Part shown: piece by piece, positions 1 to 10,811 of the stretch
Position numbering within the stretch: the stretch's first letter is position 1
Layout: each line of letters starts with the position of its first letter
Origin: Thiomonas delicata
GTDB lineage: Bacteria; Pseudomonadota; Gammaproteobacteria; Burkholderiales; Burkholderiaceae_C
Reading direction: 5' to 3'
NCBI RefSeq assembly: GCF_900088825.1
Contig: NZ_LT592171.1
Coordinates: forward strand, 1,238,503-1,302,502
Length of the DNA stretch: 64,000 nt
Translations under genes and position numbers: made by a program
The notes under the pieces: model-generated
The model's database searches: none
Seen by the model: the letters and a program-made list of their open reading frames with translations, nothing else
Told to the model about the DNA's origin: nothing

Positions 1-1029
1 CTTGCCCGCAGCGGGGAGGTTCTCAACATTCTCGGCGCCACGTCCGGCGATACCGGCAGCGCGGCGGAGTACGCGATGCGCGGGCGCCATGGCATCCGCG
101 TGTTCATGCTCTCGCCATTCGGCAAGATGAGCCCGTTCCAGACCGCGCAGATGTACAGCCTGACGGACGACAACATCCACAACATCGCCGTGCAGGACGT
201 GTTCGACACCTGCCAGGACATGGTCAAGGCCGTCTCCGGCGATCTGGAGTTCAAGCGCCGCCATCGCATCGGCACCATCAACTCCATCAACTGGGCGCGT
301 GTCGTGGCCCAGGTTGTTTACTACTTTGCAGGTTATCTGCGTACTGCGCGCAGCATCGGCGATCCGGTGTCTTTCGCGGTTCCTTCCGGCAATTTCGGCA
401 ACATCCTGGCCGCGCATGTGGCTCGGCAGATGGGTTTGCCTATCCATAAGCTGATCCTCGCCACCAACGAGAACAATGTGCTCGACGAGTTCTTCCGCAC
501 CGGGGTTTACCGGCCCCGCGGCCCCGCCGAGACCCACCACACCTCGAGTCCGTCGATGGACATCTCCAAGGCCTCCAACTTCGAGCGCTACGTGTTCGAC
601 ATGCTGGGACGCAACGCGTCGCGCACGCGCGACCTCTTCGAACGGCAGCTGACCGAGCGGGGTTTTTTCGACCTCTCCCATGACCCCGCCTACGTCCGGA
701 TGCGCTCCAGCGGCATGGTTTCAGGCCACAGCAATCATGCCCAGCGGGTGCAGACCATCCGCGAGGTCTGGCAGCGCGATCGGGTGATGATCGATCCGCA
801 TACCGCCGATGGCGTGGCCGTGGCGCGTTCGCATCAGGACGAGGGCGTGCCCATGCTGGTGGTCGAAACCGCGCTGCCCGCAAAATTCTCCGCCACGCTC
901 GTGGAAGCCATTGCGCAAGAGCCTCCGCGTCCGCCAGGAAGCGAGGATCTGGAGCGGCGTCCGCAACGCTTCACGGTGATGAAACCGGATGTCGACGCGC
1001 TGAAAGCCTATATCACGCAGCATGTCTGA
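1..1029 (+). CDS. thrC: Threonine synthase, C-terminal part (5' end outside window)
   Basis: The open frame runs in from the left edge, so the N-terminus is missing. The PLP enzyme converts O-phosphohomoserine to threonine, the last step of the pathway. The visible part opens with the family segment LNILGATSGDTGSAAEYA and later has PSGNFGNILAAHVA, the loop that holds the PLP phosphate; the Schiff-base lysine lies upstream of the window. The product belongs to the longer, bacterial/fungal-type ThrC class. The stop codon overlaps the start of mobB (ATGTCTGA), so the two are probably cotranscribed. Confident assignment. Confidence 0.95.
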   Translation, partial: LARSGEVLNILGATSGDTGSAAEYAMRGRHGIRVFMLSPFGKMSPFQTAQMYSLTDDNIHNIAVQDVFDTCQDMVKAVSGDLEFKRRHRIGTINSINWARVVAQVVYYFAGYLRTARSIGDPVSFAVPSGNFGNILAAHVARQMGLPIHKLILATNENNVLDEFFRTGVYRPRGPAETHHTSSPSMDISKASNFERYVFDMLGRNASRTRDLFERQLTERGFFDLSHDPAYVRMRSSGMVSGHSNHAQRVQTIREVWQRDRVMIDPHTADGVAVARSHQDEGVPMLVVETALPAKFSATLVEAIAQEPPRPPGSEDLERRPQRFTVMKPDVDALKAYITQHV

Positions 1030-1564
1030 GGCCGGGGTGCTTTCGATGCGCGTCGTGGGTTTCGCTGGATACTCCGGCAGCGGCAAGACCACGCTGGTTG
1101 AGCAACTCGTCGGGCATTTGCGCCTGTCCGGGCAGAAGGTATCCGTCATCAAGCATGCCCACCATAAATTCGATATCGACTACCCGGGCAAGGATTCCTG
1201 GCGCCACCGCAAGGCTGGCGCGTACGAGGTTCTGGTGGCGTCGAGCCACTTGCTCGCCTTGCAGCGGGAGTCGGCGCAACCGGTCGAATACACGGTTGGC
1301 GATCTTTTACCCATGCTCGAAACCGTGGATTGGGTGTTTGTCGAAGGGTTCAAGCACGCCCCTATTCCTAAAATCGAGGTGTGGCGCCACGCGGCCGGCA
1401 AGCCGGTGTGCTACCCCGACGATCCCCATATCCTGGCCATCGCCACGGACGATGCGGACAAGCTGCCGCAACCGACCACGGCCCGACTGCTGGATCTCAA
1501 CCAGCCCGCCGCGATCGCGCAATGGCTACTCGACGAGCAAGAGCGTTTCACCTACCGCCCATGA
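1022..1564 (+). CDS. mobB: Molybdopterin-guanine dinucleotide biosynthesis adaptor MobB
   Basis: Small P-loop GTP-binding protein that assists attachment of GMP to molybdopterin. The Walker A sequence GYSGSGKTT sits near residue 16, followed by VIKHAHHKFDID, typical of MobB. The length of 180 aa is normal. The ATG at 1022 overlaps the thrC stop; an in-frame ATG at 1046 (MRVVGFAG) is an alternative start just before the first strand. It is the first of four molybdenum cofactor genes, and its stop overlaps the moeA start (ATGA). Confidence 0.92.
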   Translation: MSEAGVLSMRVVGFAGYSGSGKTTLVEQLVGHLRLSGQKVSVIKHAHHKFDIDYPGKDSWRHRKAGAYEVLVASSHLLALQRESAQPVEYTVGDLLPMLETVDWVFVEGFKHAPIPKIEVWRHAAGKPVCYPDDPHILAIATDDADKLPQPTTARLLDLNQPAAIAQWLLDEQERFTYRP

Positions 1565-2793
1565 ATTCGAAACCCAGTGACCTGATCGAGATGGAAGCCG
1601 CCTTGCAGACCTTGCTGCAGGCGGCCTGCCCGCTTGGGCCCGCGGAACAGGTACCGACCATACAGGCGCTCGGACGGGTATTGGCGGCCGACGTGCGCAG
1701 CCCGATCGACGTGCCGCCGGCGGCCAACACCCAGATGGATGGCTACGCCGTACGCAGCGCCGATCTCGGTCAGCCCGGCACCCGTTTGCGCGTGACGCAG
1801 CGCATAGCCGCTGGGCATGTGGGGCAGGCGCTGGGGGCAGGCGAGGCCGCGCGGATTTTCACTGGCGCGCTGATTCCCGAAGGTGCCGATGCCGTGGTGA
1901 TGCAAGAGCAATGTGTCGCGCAAGCCGACACCGTGATCGTCCAGCATGTACCCAAGGCCGGGGAATGGGTGCGTCCGCAGGGCTGCGACGTGCAGGCTGG
2001 CAGTGTCGTCCTGCGCGCCGGGCACCGCCTGCGACCGCAGGATCTGGGACAGGCTGCCTCGGTGGGCATCGCGACCCTGGCCGTGGCTCCGCGTCCGCGC
2101 GTGGCCCTGCTGTCCACCGGCGACGAGCTCACCCAGCCCGGAGCGCCCCTGCGCTTGGGTGCCATCTACAACAGCAACCGCTTTCTGCTCGCCGGGCTGC
2201 TGCAGGGCCTGGGCTGCGCCGTGACCGACCTCGGCCAGGTGCCGGACCGGCTGGACGCCACCCAGGACGCCATGCGCCAGGCAGCCGAGGCACATGACCT
2301 GGTGCTCACCTCCGGGGGCGTGTCGGTCGGCGGTGAGGATCACGTCAAGCCCGCCGTGCAGTCGCTCGGGCGGCTCGCGTTGTGGCAGATCGCCATGAAA
2401 CCCGGCAAGCCCCTAGCCTTTGGCTCGCTGCGGCGCGCGGCGGGCGACACCACGGCCCATTTCATCGGTCTGCCAGGCAACCCCGTGTCGAGTTTCGTCA
2501 CCTTCCTGATGTTCGTGCGTCCATTCCTGCTCGCCCTGCAAGGCGCAAACACATGCGGACCGCGCGTCTTGCGTCTGCCGAGCGCGAGCGATTGGCTCAA
2601 GGCTGACACACGCCGGGAATTCCTGCGCGCGCGTCTCGACGCCGACGGCAGGGTTGAACTCTTCCCCAATCAGAATTCGGCCGTGCTGACCTCCACAGTC
2701 TGGAGCGACGGACTGGTGGACAATGCCCCGGGCAAGACGTTCAAGGCTGGAGAGCTGGTGAATTTCCTGCCGTACTCCGACTTGCTGAACTGA
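1561..2793 (+). CDS. moeA: Molybdopterin molybdenumtransferase MoeA
   Basis: Inserts molybdate into adenylylated molybdopterin to give active Mo cofactor. The frame is open further upstream, but the ATG at 1561 overlaps the mobB stop and gives 410 aa, the usual MoeA length. Family motifs appear in order: QMDGYAVR, STGDEL, TSGGVSVGGEDHVK, KPGKPLAFG and GLPGNPVSSF. The C-terminal beta domain is complete. moaD begins 11 nt downstream, so mobB, moeA, moaD and moaE look like one transcription unit serving molybdoenzymes encoded elsewhere. Confidence 0.95.
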   Translation: MNSKPSDLIEMEAALQTLLQAACPLGPAEQVPTIQALGRVLAADVRSPIDVPPAANTQMDGYAVRSADLGQPGTRLRVTQRIAAGHVGQALGAGEAARIFTGALIPEGADAVVMQEQCVAQADTVIVQHVPKAGEWVRPQGCDVQAGSVVLRAGHRLRPQDLGQAASVGIATLAVAPRPRVALLSTGDELTQPGAPLRLGAIYNSNRFLLAGLLQGLGCAVTDLGQVPDRLDATQDAMRQAAEAHDLVLTSGGVSVGGEDHVKPAVQSLGRLALWQIAMKPGKPLAFGSLRRAAGDTTAHFIGLPGNPVSSFVTFLMFVRPFLLALQGANTCGPRVLRLPSASDWLKADTRREFLRARLDADGRVELFPNQNSAVLTSTVWSDGLVDNAPGKTFKAGELVNFLPYSDLLN

Positions 2794-2804
2794 CGCCCAA
2801 GCCC

Positions 2805-3062
2805 ATGCAAACGACGATACGCTATTTCGCCAGTGTGCGCGAAGCCATCGGCCATGGCAGCGAAACCCTGGAGCTGCCGCAAGATCTGCGTACCCTCGGT
2901 GACGTGCGCCACTGGCTCGCGCAGCGCAGTCCGCGGCACGCCATGGCTCTGGCACCCGACAAACCGCTACGCGTGGCGCGCGACCACGTCATGGCCGAAC
3001 CCGAAACGCCGCTGCGTCCTGGTTGCGAAGTGGCATTCTTTCCCCCCGTGACCGGAGGTTGA
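2805..3062 (+). CDS. moaD: Molybdopterin synthase small subunit MoaD
   Basis: Ubiquitin-fold sulfur carrier of 85 aa. Its C-terminal Gly-Gly (ending VTGG) is adenylylated by MoeB and converted to thiocarboxylate, which MoaE uses to build the dithiolene of molybdopterin. The N-terminus TIRYFASVREAIG and the end CEVAFFPPVTGG are classic for the family. It lies between moeA and moaE with short gaps. Confidence 0.94.
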   Translation: MQTTIRYFASVREAIGHGSETLELPQDLRTLGDVRHWLAQRSPRHAMALAPDKPLRVARDHVMAEPETPLRPGCEVAFFPPVTGG

Positions 3063-3097
3063 CCTCCGCGTCCCAGCCTGACGCAGAGCATCGCTCT

Positions 3098-3616
3098 ATG
3101 ACGCAACACTTCGAGCCCACCATCCGCATCCAGCGCGAAGCCTTCGATGCCGGAGATGTCATGCGTTCTCTGCGCGCCGGGCGTACCGACATCGGCGCCG
3201 TCGCGTGTTTCGAAGGAATTTGCCGCGCCCACAACACGGCGACCCAGGCCCTCGGCGAGCAAAGCGTGCAAGCGCTCGAACTCGAGCATTACCCGGGCAT
3301 GACCGAGAGCAGCATTCTGGGCATGGTGCGCGAGGCGCAGCAGCGCTGGCCGCTGCAGGCCGCCACCATCATCCACCGCATTGGTGTTTTGCTGCCGGGC
3401 GACCCGATCGTGCTCGTGGCGGTGGCCTCGGCGCATCGACACGCGGCGCTGGAGGCCTGCGCCTTCCTGATGGATTACTTGAAAACCCAGGCCCCTTTCT
3501 GGAAAAAGGAAACCACCTCGCAAGGCGCCCAGTGGGTGGATGCACGGGAAGCCGACGATGCGGCGCTGGCTCGGTGGGGCGTTGCCGCGACCAACGTCGG
3601 CGCCGCGCCGCGCTGA
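3098..3616 (+). CDS. moaE: Molybdopterin synthase catalytic subunit MoaE
   Basis: Large subunit of molybdopterin synthase, which transfers sulfur from MoaD thiocarboxylate to precursor Z. I chose the ATG at 3098 (MTQHFEP, 172 aa) because the family starts close to that point and a start further upstream would overlap moaD. The conserved stretch LEHYPGMTE, the HRIG segment, SAHRHAAL and KTQAPFWKKE with its catalytic lysine pair are all present. It ends 9 nt before a convergent gene with no clear terminator between. Confidence 0.94.
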   Translation: MTQHFEPTIRIQREAFDAGDVMRSLRAGRTDIGAVACFEGICRAHNTATQALGEQSVQALELEHYPGMTESSILGMVREAQQRWPLQAATIIHRIGVLLPGDPIVLVAVASAHRHAALEACAFLMDYLKTQAPFWKKETTSQGAQWVDAREADDAALARWGVAATNVGAAPR

Positions 3617-3625
3617 GGCTCCGGT

Positions 3626-3958
3626 TCAGCCAGAAAACGCGCCCCGCGCGGCAAGCAGAACCGCGTTCAGCGCGGTGCGCAGGCGTTTCCCGCCCCAATA
3701 GACCAGCCAGCCGCGACGCAGCCAACGCAGCGCGCCGCGGGGTCGCCACAGGAAAAGCAGTAGGCCCGCGACCGACAGGCCCCGCGCATGGCGGCGCAAG
3801 GACTTTCCGAGGCCTTGGGCAATGGCTTGCAGGCTTTCCAGCTTGGCAAGGCCTGCTTCGACGTCCTGCAGCATGCCGATGTAGGCTTGGCGCTGCTGCG
3901 CGGCCTGGAGCTGCAAGCGTTGCTTGCGCAGCAGCAAATCGACGGATTCGGGACTCAT
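3626..3958 (-). CDS. YqjK-like small protein
   Basis: 110 aa, basic. The N-terminal half is helical and Gln/Leu rich (LLLRKQRLQLQAAQQRQ), and a short hydrophobic patch follows around residues 62-70 (VAGLLLFLW). This shape and its place directly after a YqjE-like and an ElaB/YqjD-like gene match the yqjK position of the enterobacterial yqjCDEK cluster. Function is unknown; the group is linked by context to the inner membrane and stationary phase. Its start overlaps the stop of the upstream gene (ATGA). Confidence 0.6.
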   Translation of the reverse strand: MSPESVDLLLRKQRLQLQAAQQRQAYIGMLQDVEAGLAKLESLQAIAQGLGKSLRRHARGLSVAGLLLFLWRPRGALRWLRRGWLVYWGGKRLRTALNAVLLAARGAFSG

Positions 3959-4338
3959 GGCCGGGTTTTCAGCGCATCACGATCCTTGTCAAGCTCGGCA
4001 AGGCTGGCCGCAAACAGCTGGCTTCCCGCTGCGACCGTGCGCGCCGCCACCGAGGCGGCGGCAAGGCCAAGGACAAGGAATAGGCCCGTGCTCAAGCCCA
4101 GCGCGAGCAACCGATGGTCATCCCACAGGGCCACGGTGACCCACAGGACGGCGAACACGGCGGCAAAGCCCAGGAACAGAGCCGTCAGCACGGTCATGAA
4201 CAAAAGCCGCGCCAAGCGCAACTTTTCTTCCTGCAACTCGACCGTCAGCAGCGCGAGCCGGGTTTGCGCCGCACCGAGCAAGATGTCGAGCCGGGAGCGC
4301 AGGCTTCCACCCCAGCTCGATTGAGCTTCCTCAGCCAC
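3955..4338 (-). CDS. Phage-holin-superfamily-III / YqjE-like inner-membrane protein
   Basis: 127 aa with two adjacent membrane helices at about residues 46-72 and 80-100, preceded by an amphipathic segment (RLALLTVELQEEKLRLARLL) that is the hallmark of the YqjE/DUF1469 family. The start is GTG at 4338. Despite the family name it is not phage encoded here: it is the middle gene of a three-gene housekeeping-like unit with an ElaB/YqjD protein. The biochemical role is not established. Confidence 0.75.
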   Translation of the reverse strand: MAEEAQSSWGGSLRSRLDILLGAAQTRLALLTVELQEEKLRLARLLFMTVLTALFLGFAAVFAVLWVTVALWDDHRLLALGLSTGLFLVLGLAAASVAARTVAAGSQLFAASLAELDKDRDALKTRP

Positions 4339-4346
4339 GGAAAACC

Positions 4347-4670
4347 TTACCTGCGGCCGATCAGAAGTCCGAGCAGGAAAGCCACCCCGGCGGTCGCGCC
4401 GATGGACTTCCAGGGGTTGTCGTGCACGTACTGATCGGTGACGCGCGCGACTTCCTTGCCTTTTTCCAGCATTTCGGCTTCGAACTGAACCAATTGCGAT
4501 TTGACACTGGACAAACGCTCGCTTAGCCGTCCGCGCACGTCCGCGATCTTCTCGCCAGCCTGGCCTGCGGTGAGCTTGAGCAGTTCCTCCGCGTCAGAAG
4601 CCACCTCCTTGAGATCGGTGACCAATTTGTCGGTGGCGGCGGAGGGATTGTTGTTTGCGATTCTGGCCAT
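4347..4670 (-). CDS. ElaB/YqjD (DUF883) family membrane-anchored protein
   Basis: 107 aa from the ATG at 4670 (MARIANNN), chosen because AAGGAG lies just upstream; the open frame extends further but without such a site. The body is a charged helical rod (DLKEVASDAEELLKLTAGQ) ending in a C-terminal membrane anchor with GATAGVAFLLGLLIGRR. E. coli relatives ElaB and YqjD are stationary-phase proteins that anchor ribosomes at the inner membrane. It heads the trio, with only 8 nt to the next gene. Confidence 0.85.
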   Translation of the reverse strand: MARIANNNPSAATDKLVTDLKEVASDAEELLKLTAGQAGEKIADVRGRLSERLSSVKSQLVQFEAEMLEKGKEVARVTDQYVHDNPWKSIGATAGVAFLLGLLIGRR

Positions 4671-4853
4671 CTTGAATTCTCCTTGAGGTTGAAAAAGACA
4701 TGGAGGCTGAATGCTGTATTGCAAGCGGTCAGACAAGCTTCGCGGCAAGTCGGGCGCCCCGGGACCGAACATCCGCTCCGCGTTTTGAGCCCATGATGCT
4801 CTTGGTAGAGCTTACGCCGTTTCATCCAGATCAAGATATGCATGGAATTTGGA

Positions 4854-4882
4854 CTTGAAAATGCGGCCTGAATGCCGCATCT
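4854..4882 (+). promoter_or_regulatory. Sigma-32-type heat-shock promoter of clpB with internal palindrome
   Basis: CTTGAAA at 4854-4860 matches the sigma-32 -35 element exactly. CCGCATCT at 4875-4882, after a 14-nt spacer, matches the -10 element CCCCATNT with one change. A perfect 7-bp inverted repeat with a 6-nt gap (ATGCGGC / GCCGCAT, 4861-4880) fills the spacer and reaches into the -10, so it would not be in the transcript and could be an operator. The clpB ATG follows 26 nt after the -10. Confidence 0.75.
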
Positions 4883-4907
4883 GCGACCCCGTAACCCGGA
4901 GTAATCC

Positions 4908-7505
<2,598 letters not shown>

Positions 7506-7510
7506 AGCAT

Positions 7511-7554
7511 CGGCCCAGCCCTTGGGAATTTGCGCTCGCGCAAGGGCCGGGCCG
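7511..7554 (+). terminator. Stem-loop after clpB
   Basis: Arms at 7511-7524 and 7541-7554 pair over 14 bp with one mismatch, starting 5 nt after the clpB stop. There is no T run after the stem, so it may be a transcript-end stabiliser or a weak or Rho-assisted terminator rather than a classical intrinsic one. Confidence 0.5.
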
Positions 7555-7778
7555 TCGCGCCGAACTTTCGGGCCGGCATTTTCTCTCTTACGTACTGGCC
7601 TCGGATTTGCCCCGTACCAAGAGCGTTCTCGCGCCCGATGCCGCAGTCGTCGCTCGTGGCGATGGCATCCGGCAGCGGCCGCATCGCAGGCGCATGGACA
7701 TGGGCGCGCGTGCGGGACCGCTAGCATGTGGCCTTCGCCTCATGCTGGGCAAAGCCCGAAACCTGACTCCTTTGATCG

Positions 7779-8378
7779 ATGATGAAGCCCGAACGTAGAC
7801 ACCTGCTTCTTGCCGGCGCAGCCCTGAGCCTTGGCCTGATGTTGACAGGCTGCGGCAAGAAGCAGCATTGGGACCTGGACTATGTCGGCACGGTGTTGCC
7901 GAACTTGAAGTTCGACCTGACCGCGGACACGGGCCAGAAGGTCACGGCCAAGGACTACGAGGGCAAGGTTGTCGTTTTGTATTTCGGTTACACGCATTGC
8001 CCGGACGTCTGCCCGTTGACCATGTCGCATCTCGCCGAGGCTGTGAAGGAGTTGGGGCCGCAGGGCAAGGATGTGCGCATCCTGTTCGTTTCAGTCGACC
8101 CGGCACGCGACACCCTGCCGGTGCTGCACGCCTATACCCAGGCCTTCAGTCCGCAGGCCGTGGGGCTGACCGGGACGATGGAGCAGATTCAGGACGTGGC
8201 CAAACGCTACCACGTGGCCTTTGATGACGGCAAGAAGGACAAGTACGGCAACTACGTGGTCAATCACAGCGCTGCCATCTATGTCTTCAGCAAGAGCGGA
8301 CGAGGCACGCTGATCGGGTCGGACCAGTCACCGGTCAAGTCCATCGTGCATGATCTGCGGCAGTTGCTGGACGACTGA
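7779..8378 (+). CDS. SCO1/SenC family copper chaperone lipoprotein
   Basis: 199 aa thioredoxin-fold protein needed to load copper into the CuA or CuB site of terminal oxidases. It has a signal with lipobox LTGC (Cys near residue 25), so it is probably anchored on the periplasmic face. Copper ligands are present: CPDVC (CxxxC) near 70 and the distal histidine in VVNHSAAIYVF. The start is at 7779, or 3 nt later since the protein opens Met-Met. It faces a CtaG-type assembly gene 60 nt away, which supports a role in oxidase assembly. Confidence 0.92.
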   Translation: MMKPERRHLLLAGAALSLGLMLTGCGKKQHWDLDYVGTVLPNLKFDLTADTGQKVTAKDYEGKVVVLYFGYTHCPDVCPLTMSHLAEAVKELGPQGKDVRILFVSVDPARDTLPVLHAYTQAFSPQAVGLTGTMEQIQDVAKRYHVAFDDGKKDKYGNYVVNHSAAIYVFSKSGRGTLIGSDQSPVKSIVHDLRQLLDD

Positions 8379-8438
8379 ACGTTTGCGGGCCTTGCTCGGC
8401 GCCGGGACGCAAGAGGCCGTGCTTCGGGTGGTTTGTTC

Positions 8439-9332
8439 TCAAGCCGCTGCGCTTGGCTTGGCGTCCGATGACGGCCCGGGCCGCGGCTGGCGCGCCTTTT
8501 CCTGCAAACGGCCGCGCTCCGACAGGCGCATCCAGTTGCGCAAGGCCACCATCGCGGCAATCACGTTCAATCCCGAAGCGGGGATCCAGAGGATCAGGCC
8601 GCCGAGATGCTGGTCGGTGAGCGGCTCGATGCCGGAAATGGCTCTGCCGCATAGGGTGTAGATCGGATACCAGTCGGCGCTGGTCAGGGCCAGGACGGCG
8701 CCCAGGACCATTTGCGGAATCATGGCGAGGATGGGCAGGAAGATTCTCCCGCCCGGGCGGATATGCGCCGGCGGAGTCGAGCGCGGGTCCAGCACCAGCC
8801 ACCAGAACAACAGGCCATCGAACACCATCGTCCAGTTCATCAACTGATACAGCGTGGTGTTGAGCATCACGCCGACATGGATGACCGGGATCAGCCAGAA
8901 CACGACCAGGCCGGAAAACAAGATGGCGGCAATCCAGGTATTGAGCACGAACGCCGTCAAGCCACGCATCGGCGTGGTGCGCATGATGGGCATCAGGTAG
9001 CGGCTGCGCCAACGTGCCGGAAGCCCCGCACGCCAGGTCGGCCCAGGCCAGGCGAGCATCACCAGCAAGGGCCCTAGATCATGCAGAGCCATCTGCTGCA
9101 GCATGTGCAGGAAGAACTGGTGTTCGGCGTAGTAATCCCATTGGGTCTGCAAACCCTGATAGATGAGCAGCCAGCCGAGCCAGAACCACATCTGGCGCCA
9201 CCAAGGCGTATGCCGCCGCCAGCTCCCAGCCAGGTAGAGCCCGGCGCCCCCAAGAAGAAACGCGGCCATCGGCCATGATGGATACCAGGGTTCAAACCAG
9301 TGCAGCAGGCTAGTCATGAAATCGGAGGACAT
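8439..9332 (-). CDS. Cytochrome c oxidase assembly factor CtaG (caa3 type) membrane protein
   Basis: 297 aa polytopic membrane protein, roughly seven helices, rich in Trp. Conserved-looking features include the HDLGPLLVMLAWPG segment, the NWTMVFDGLLFWWLVLD helix and an HLGG motif near a late helix. These fit the caa3_CtaG family rather than the Cox11 type also called CtaG. It is convergent with the Sco gene, a common pairing in oxidase assembly. The tail after about residue 270 is polar and likely cytoplasmic. Confidence 0.82.
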   Translation of the reverse strand: MSSDFMTSLLHWFEPWYPSWPMAAFLLGGAGLYLAGSWRRHTPWWRQMWFWLGWLLIYQGLQTQWDYYAEHQFFLHMLQQMALHDLGPLLVMLAWPGPTWRAGLPARWRSRYLMPIMRTTPMRGLTAFVLNTWIAAILFSGLVVFWLIPVIHVGVMLNTTLYQLMNWTMVFDGLLFWWLVLDPRSTPPAHIRPGGRIFLPILAMIPQMVLGAVLALTSADWYPIYTLCGRAISGIEPLTDQHLGGLILWIPASGLNVIAAMVALRNWMRLSERGRLQEKARQPRPGPSSDAKPSAAA

Positions 9333-9508
9333 GATTCAAGGATTCGGATGCAAGCATAACCCCCTACCCATACCCTCCCAGGTCCGATCGGCCGATGCAT
9401 GCGGGCGAGCGTGTTCGGTTTGACCTGGGACATGCATTGCGGTGCCGATTACGGTTTCAATGGCGGCATCTTGTCTGGTGCGGTTTTCAAGCGAACAGGA
9501 GAATTCAC

Positions 9509-10033
9509 ATGACCAAGACGATTTCAACCTGTGATTTTTGCGATCAGCAAATCGAGGCGATCGCCGCCGGATCGGTGAGGGTGCTGCCCCCACAGTTCAA
9601 GAATTTCGGCCGCCTGTTGGCCTTTCACGGCCAAGTCAGCACGGTGCGATGCCATGAAGACAACAGCCAGGTGCGCGCTGCGCTGGAGACGGCAGGCATG
9701 GCACGCGTATTGGTGGTCGACGGCGGGGGCTCCATGCGTCACGCTCTGTTCGGCGGGAATCTGGCGGCGTTGGCGGCGCGCAACGGCTGGGCCGGAGTCG
9801 TGATCGACGGTTGCGTGCGCGATGTCGCGGAAATCGCTGCCGCCCCGATTGGCGTGCGCGCGCTGGCGTGCATGCCGATGCCGCCGAGCAAGCTGGGCGA
9901 GGGTAGCCGCGATGTGGCGGTGCGCATCCAGGGGGTGTGGGTGCGTCCGGGCGACTGGTTGTACGCGGACGTGGACGGCATGCTCGTCAGCGCGCAGGCG
10001 CTGCACCTCGCCACCGCGTCCACCTCCGCATAG
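9509..10033 (+). CDS. RraA family protein (HMG aldolase / RNase E regulator type)
   Basis: 174 aa from the ATG at 9509, which has AGGAGA 6 nt upstream. The family core is clear: VLVVDGGGSMRHALFGGNLA and GWAGVVIDGCVRD, holding the Arg-Asp pair that binds substrate and metal in 4-hydroxy-4-methyl-2-oxoglutarate/oxaloacetate aldolases. RraA of E. coli has the same fold and inhibits RNase E but lacks aldolase activity. The intact GxxRD motif favours the enzyme, though such genes are usually annotated RraA. It is convergent with lexA. Confidence 0.85.
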   Translation: MTKTISTCDFCDQQIEAIAAGSVRVLPPQFKNFGRLLAFHGQVSTVRCHEDNSQVRAALETAGMARVLVVDGGGSMRHALFGGNLAALAARNGWAGVVIDGCVRDVAEIAAAPIGVRALACMPMPPSKLGEGSRDVAVRIQGVWVRPGDWLYADVDGMLVSAQALHLATASTSA

Positions 10034-10052
10034 CGTGGCGCTTTCGCCTGGT

Positions 10053-10724
10053 TCAGAACGCGTGCCGGATCAGGCCCACGGCCACACCTTCGATCTCGAT
10101 CGGCTGGCCGGGTTGAATGACGAGGGGAAGAAAGTCGGGATTTTCCGGCAGCAGTTCGATATGACCGTCCCTGCGCTGAAAGCGTTTGACGGTGACTTCG
10201 TCACCCAGGCGCGCGACGACGATCTGGCCATTGCGCACATCTTGCGTTTGCCTCACGGCGAGCAAGTCCCCATCGAGAATGCCGGCGCCTTGCATGCTCA
10301 TGCCCTTGACCTTGAGCAAGTAGTCGGGACGCGCCTGAAAAAGCTTGGCTTCGACTTCGATGGTGCGCTCGATGTGTTCGTGGGCCAGGATGGGGTTGCC
10401 AGCCGCCACGCGCCCGATGAGCGGCAGCATGAGCTGTTCCATGCCGGGCAGTGCGCGCGCAAGCGGGCGGCAAGTCGCCGGCCTGGACGCCTGGCGAGCC
10501 AAGCTCGTGAGCCGGATGCCGCGCGAAGTGCCGGGAGACAGCTCGATCATGCCTTTGCGCGCCAGCGCGTGCAAATGGTCTTCAGCCGCGTTGGCGGAGC
10601 GAAAACCCAGCTCCGCGGCGATTTCGGCGCGGGTCGGCGGGTAACCGGTGCGCTCGATGGCCTTGGCGATGAGCGCCAGGATCTCGCTCTGGCGCGCAGT
10701 AAGCTTGCTGTTTGATGCTTGCAT
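10053..10724 (-). CDS. lexA: SOS response repressor / autoprotease LexA
   Basis: 223 aa from the ATG at 10724 ([16 protein letters not shown]). Winged-helix DNA-binding domain (about 1-70) with [20 protein letters not shown], a linker, then the S24 peptidase domain. The cleavage site is Ala-Gly in RVAAGNP, the nucleophile Ser lies in [10 protein letters not shown], and the Lys of the dyad follows in DEVTVKRF. Two SOS boxes lie 53 nt upstream, consistent with autoregulation. The open frame continues upstream of 10724, but that part covers the operators and is not LexA-like. Confidence 0.97.
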   Translation of the reverse strand: MQASNSKLTARQSEILALIAKAIERTGYPPTRAEIAAELGFRSANAAEDHLHALARKGMIELSPGTSRGIRLTSLARQASRPATCRPLARALPGMEQLMLPLIGRVAAGNPILAHEHIERTIEVEAKLFQARPDYLLKVKGMSMQGAGILDGDLLAVRQTQDVRNGQIVVARLGDEVTVKRFQRRDGHIELLPENPDFLPLVIQPGQPIEIEGVAVGLIRHAF

Positions 10725-10776
10725 GGGGGCTCCTTGAAAGGGCAGGCCCCTTTCCGGCGCCCAACCTTTCGGTCTA

Positions 10777-10809
10777 CTGTCATCCTGCACAGCCTGTATT
10801 TTTATCCAG
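10777..10809. promoter_or_regulatory. Two tandem LexA (SOS) boxes between lexA and the asparaginase gene
   Basis: Box 1 at 10777-10792 is CTGT-N8-ACAG, an exact match to the core. Box 2 at 10794-10809 is CTGT-ATTTTTAT-CCAG, one change from the core but with the A/T-rich centre. They are separated by 1 nt (17 bp centre to centre). Double boxes ahead of lexA are known in E. coli. Box 2 ends 2 nt before the ATG of the divergent asparaginase gene. Confidence 0.85.
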
Positions 10810-10811
10810 AT

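Noticed and set aside
3955-4338. Phage holin, hence possible prophage
   Set aside because: The name comes from a superfamily label; the neighbours are YqjK- and ElaB/YqjD-like genes and no phage genes are present.
8415-8438. Terminator between the sco and ctaG genes
   Set aside because: No convincing stem followed by a T or A run was found in the 60-nt gap.
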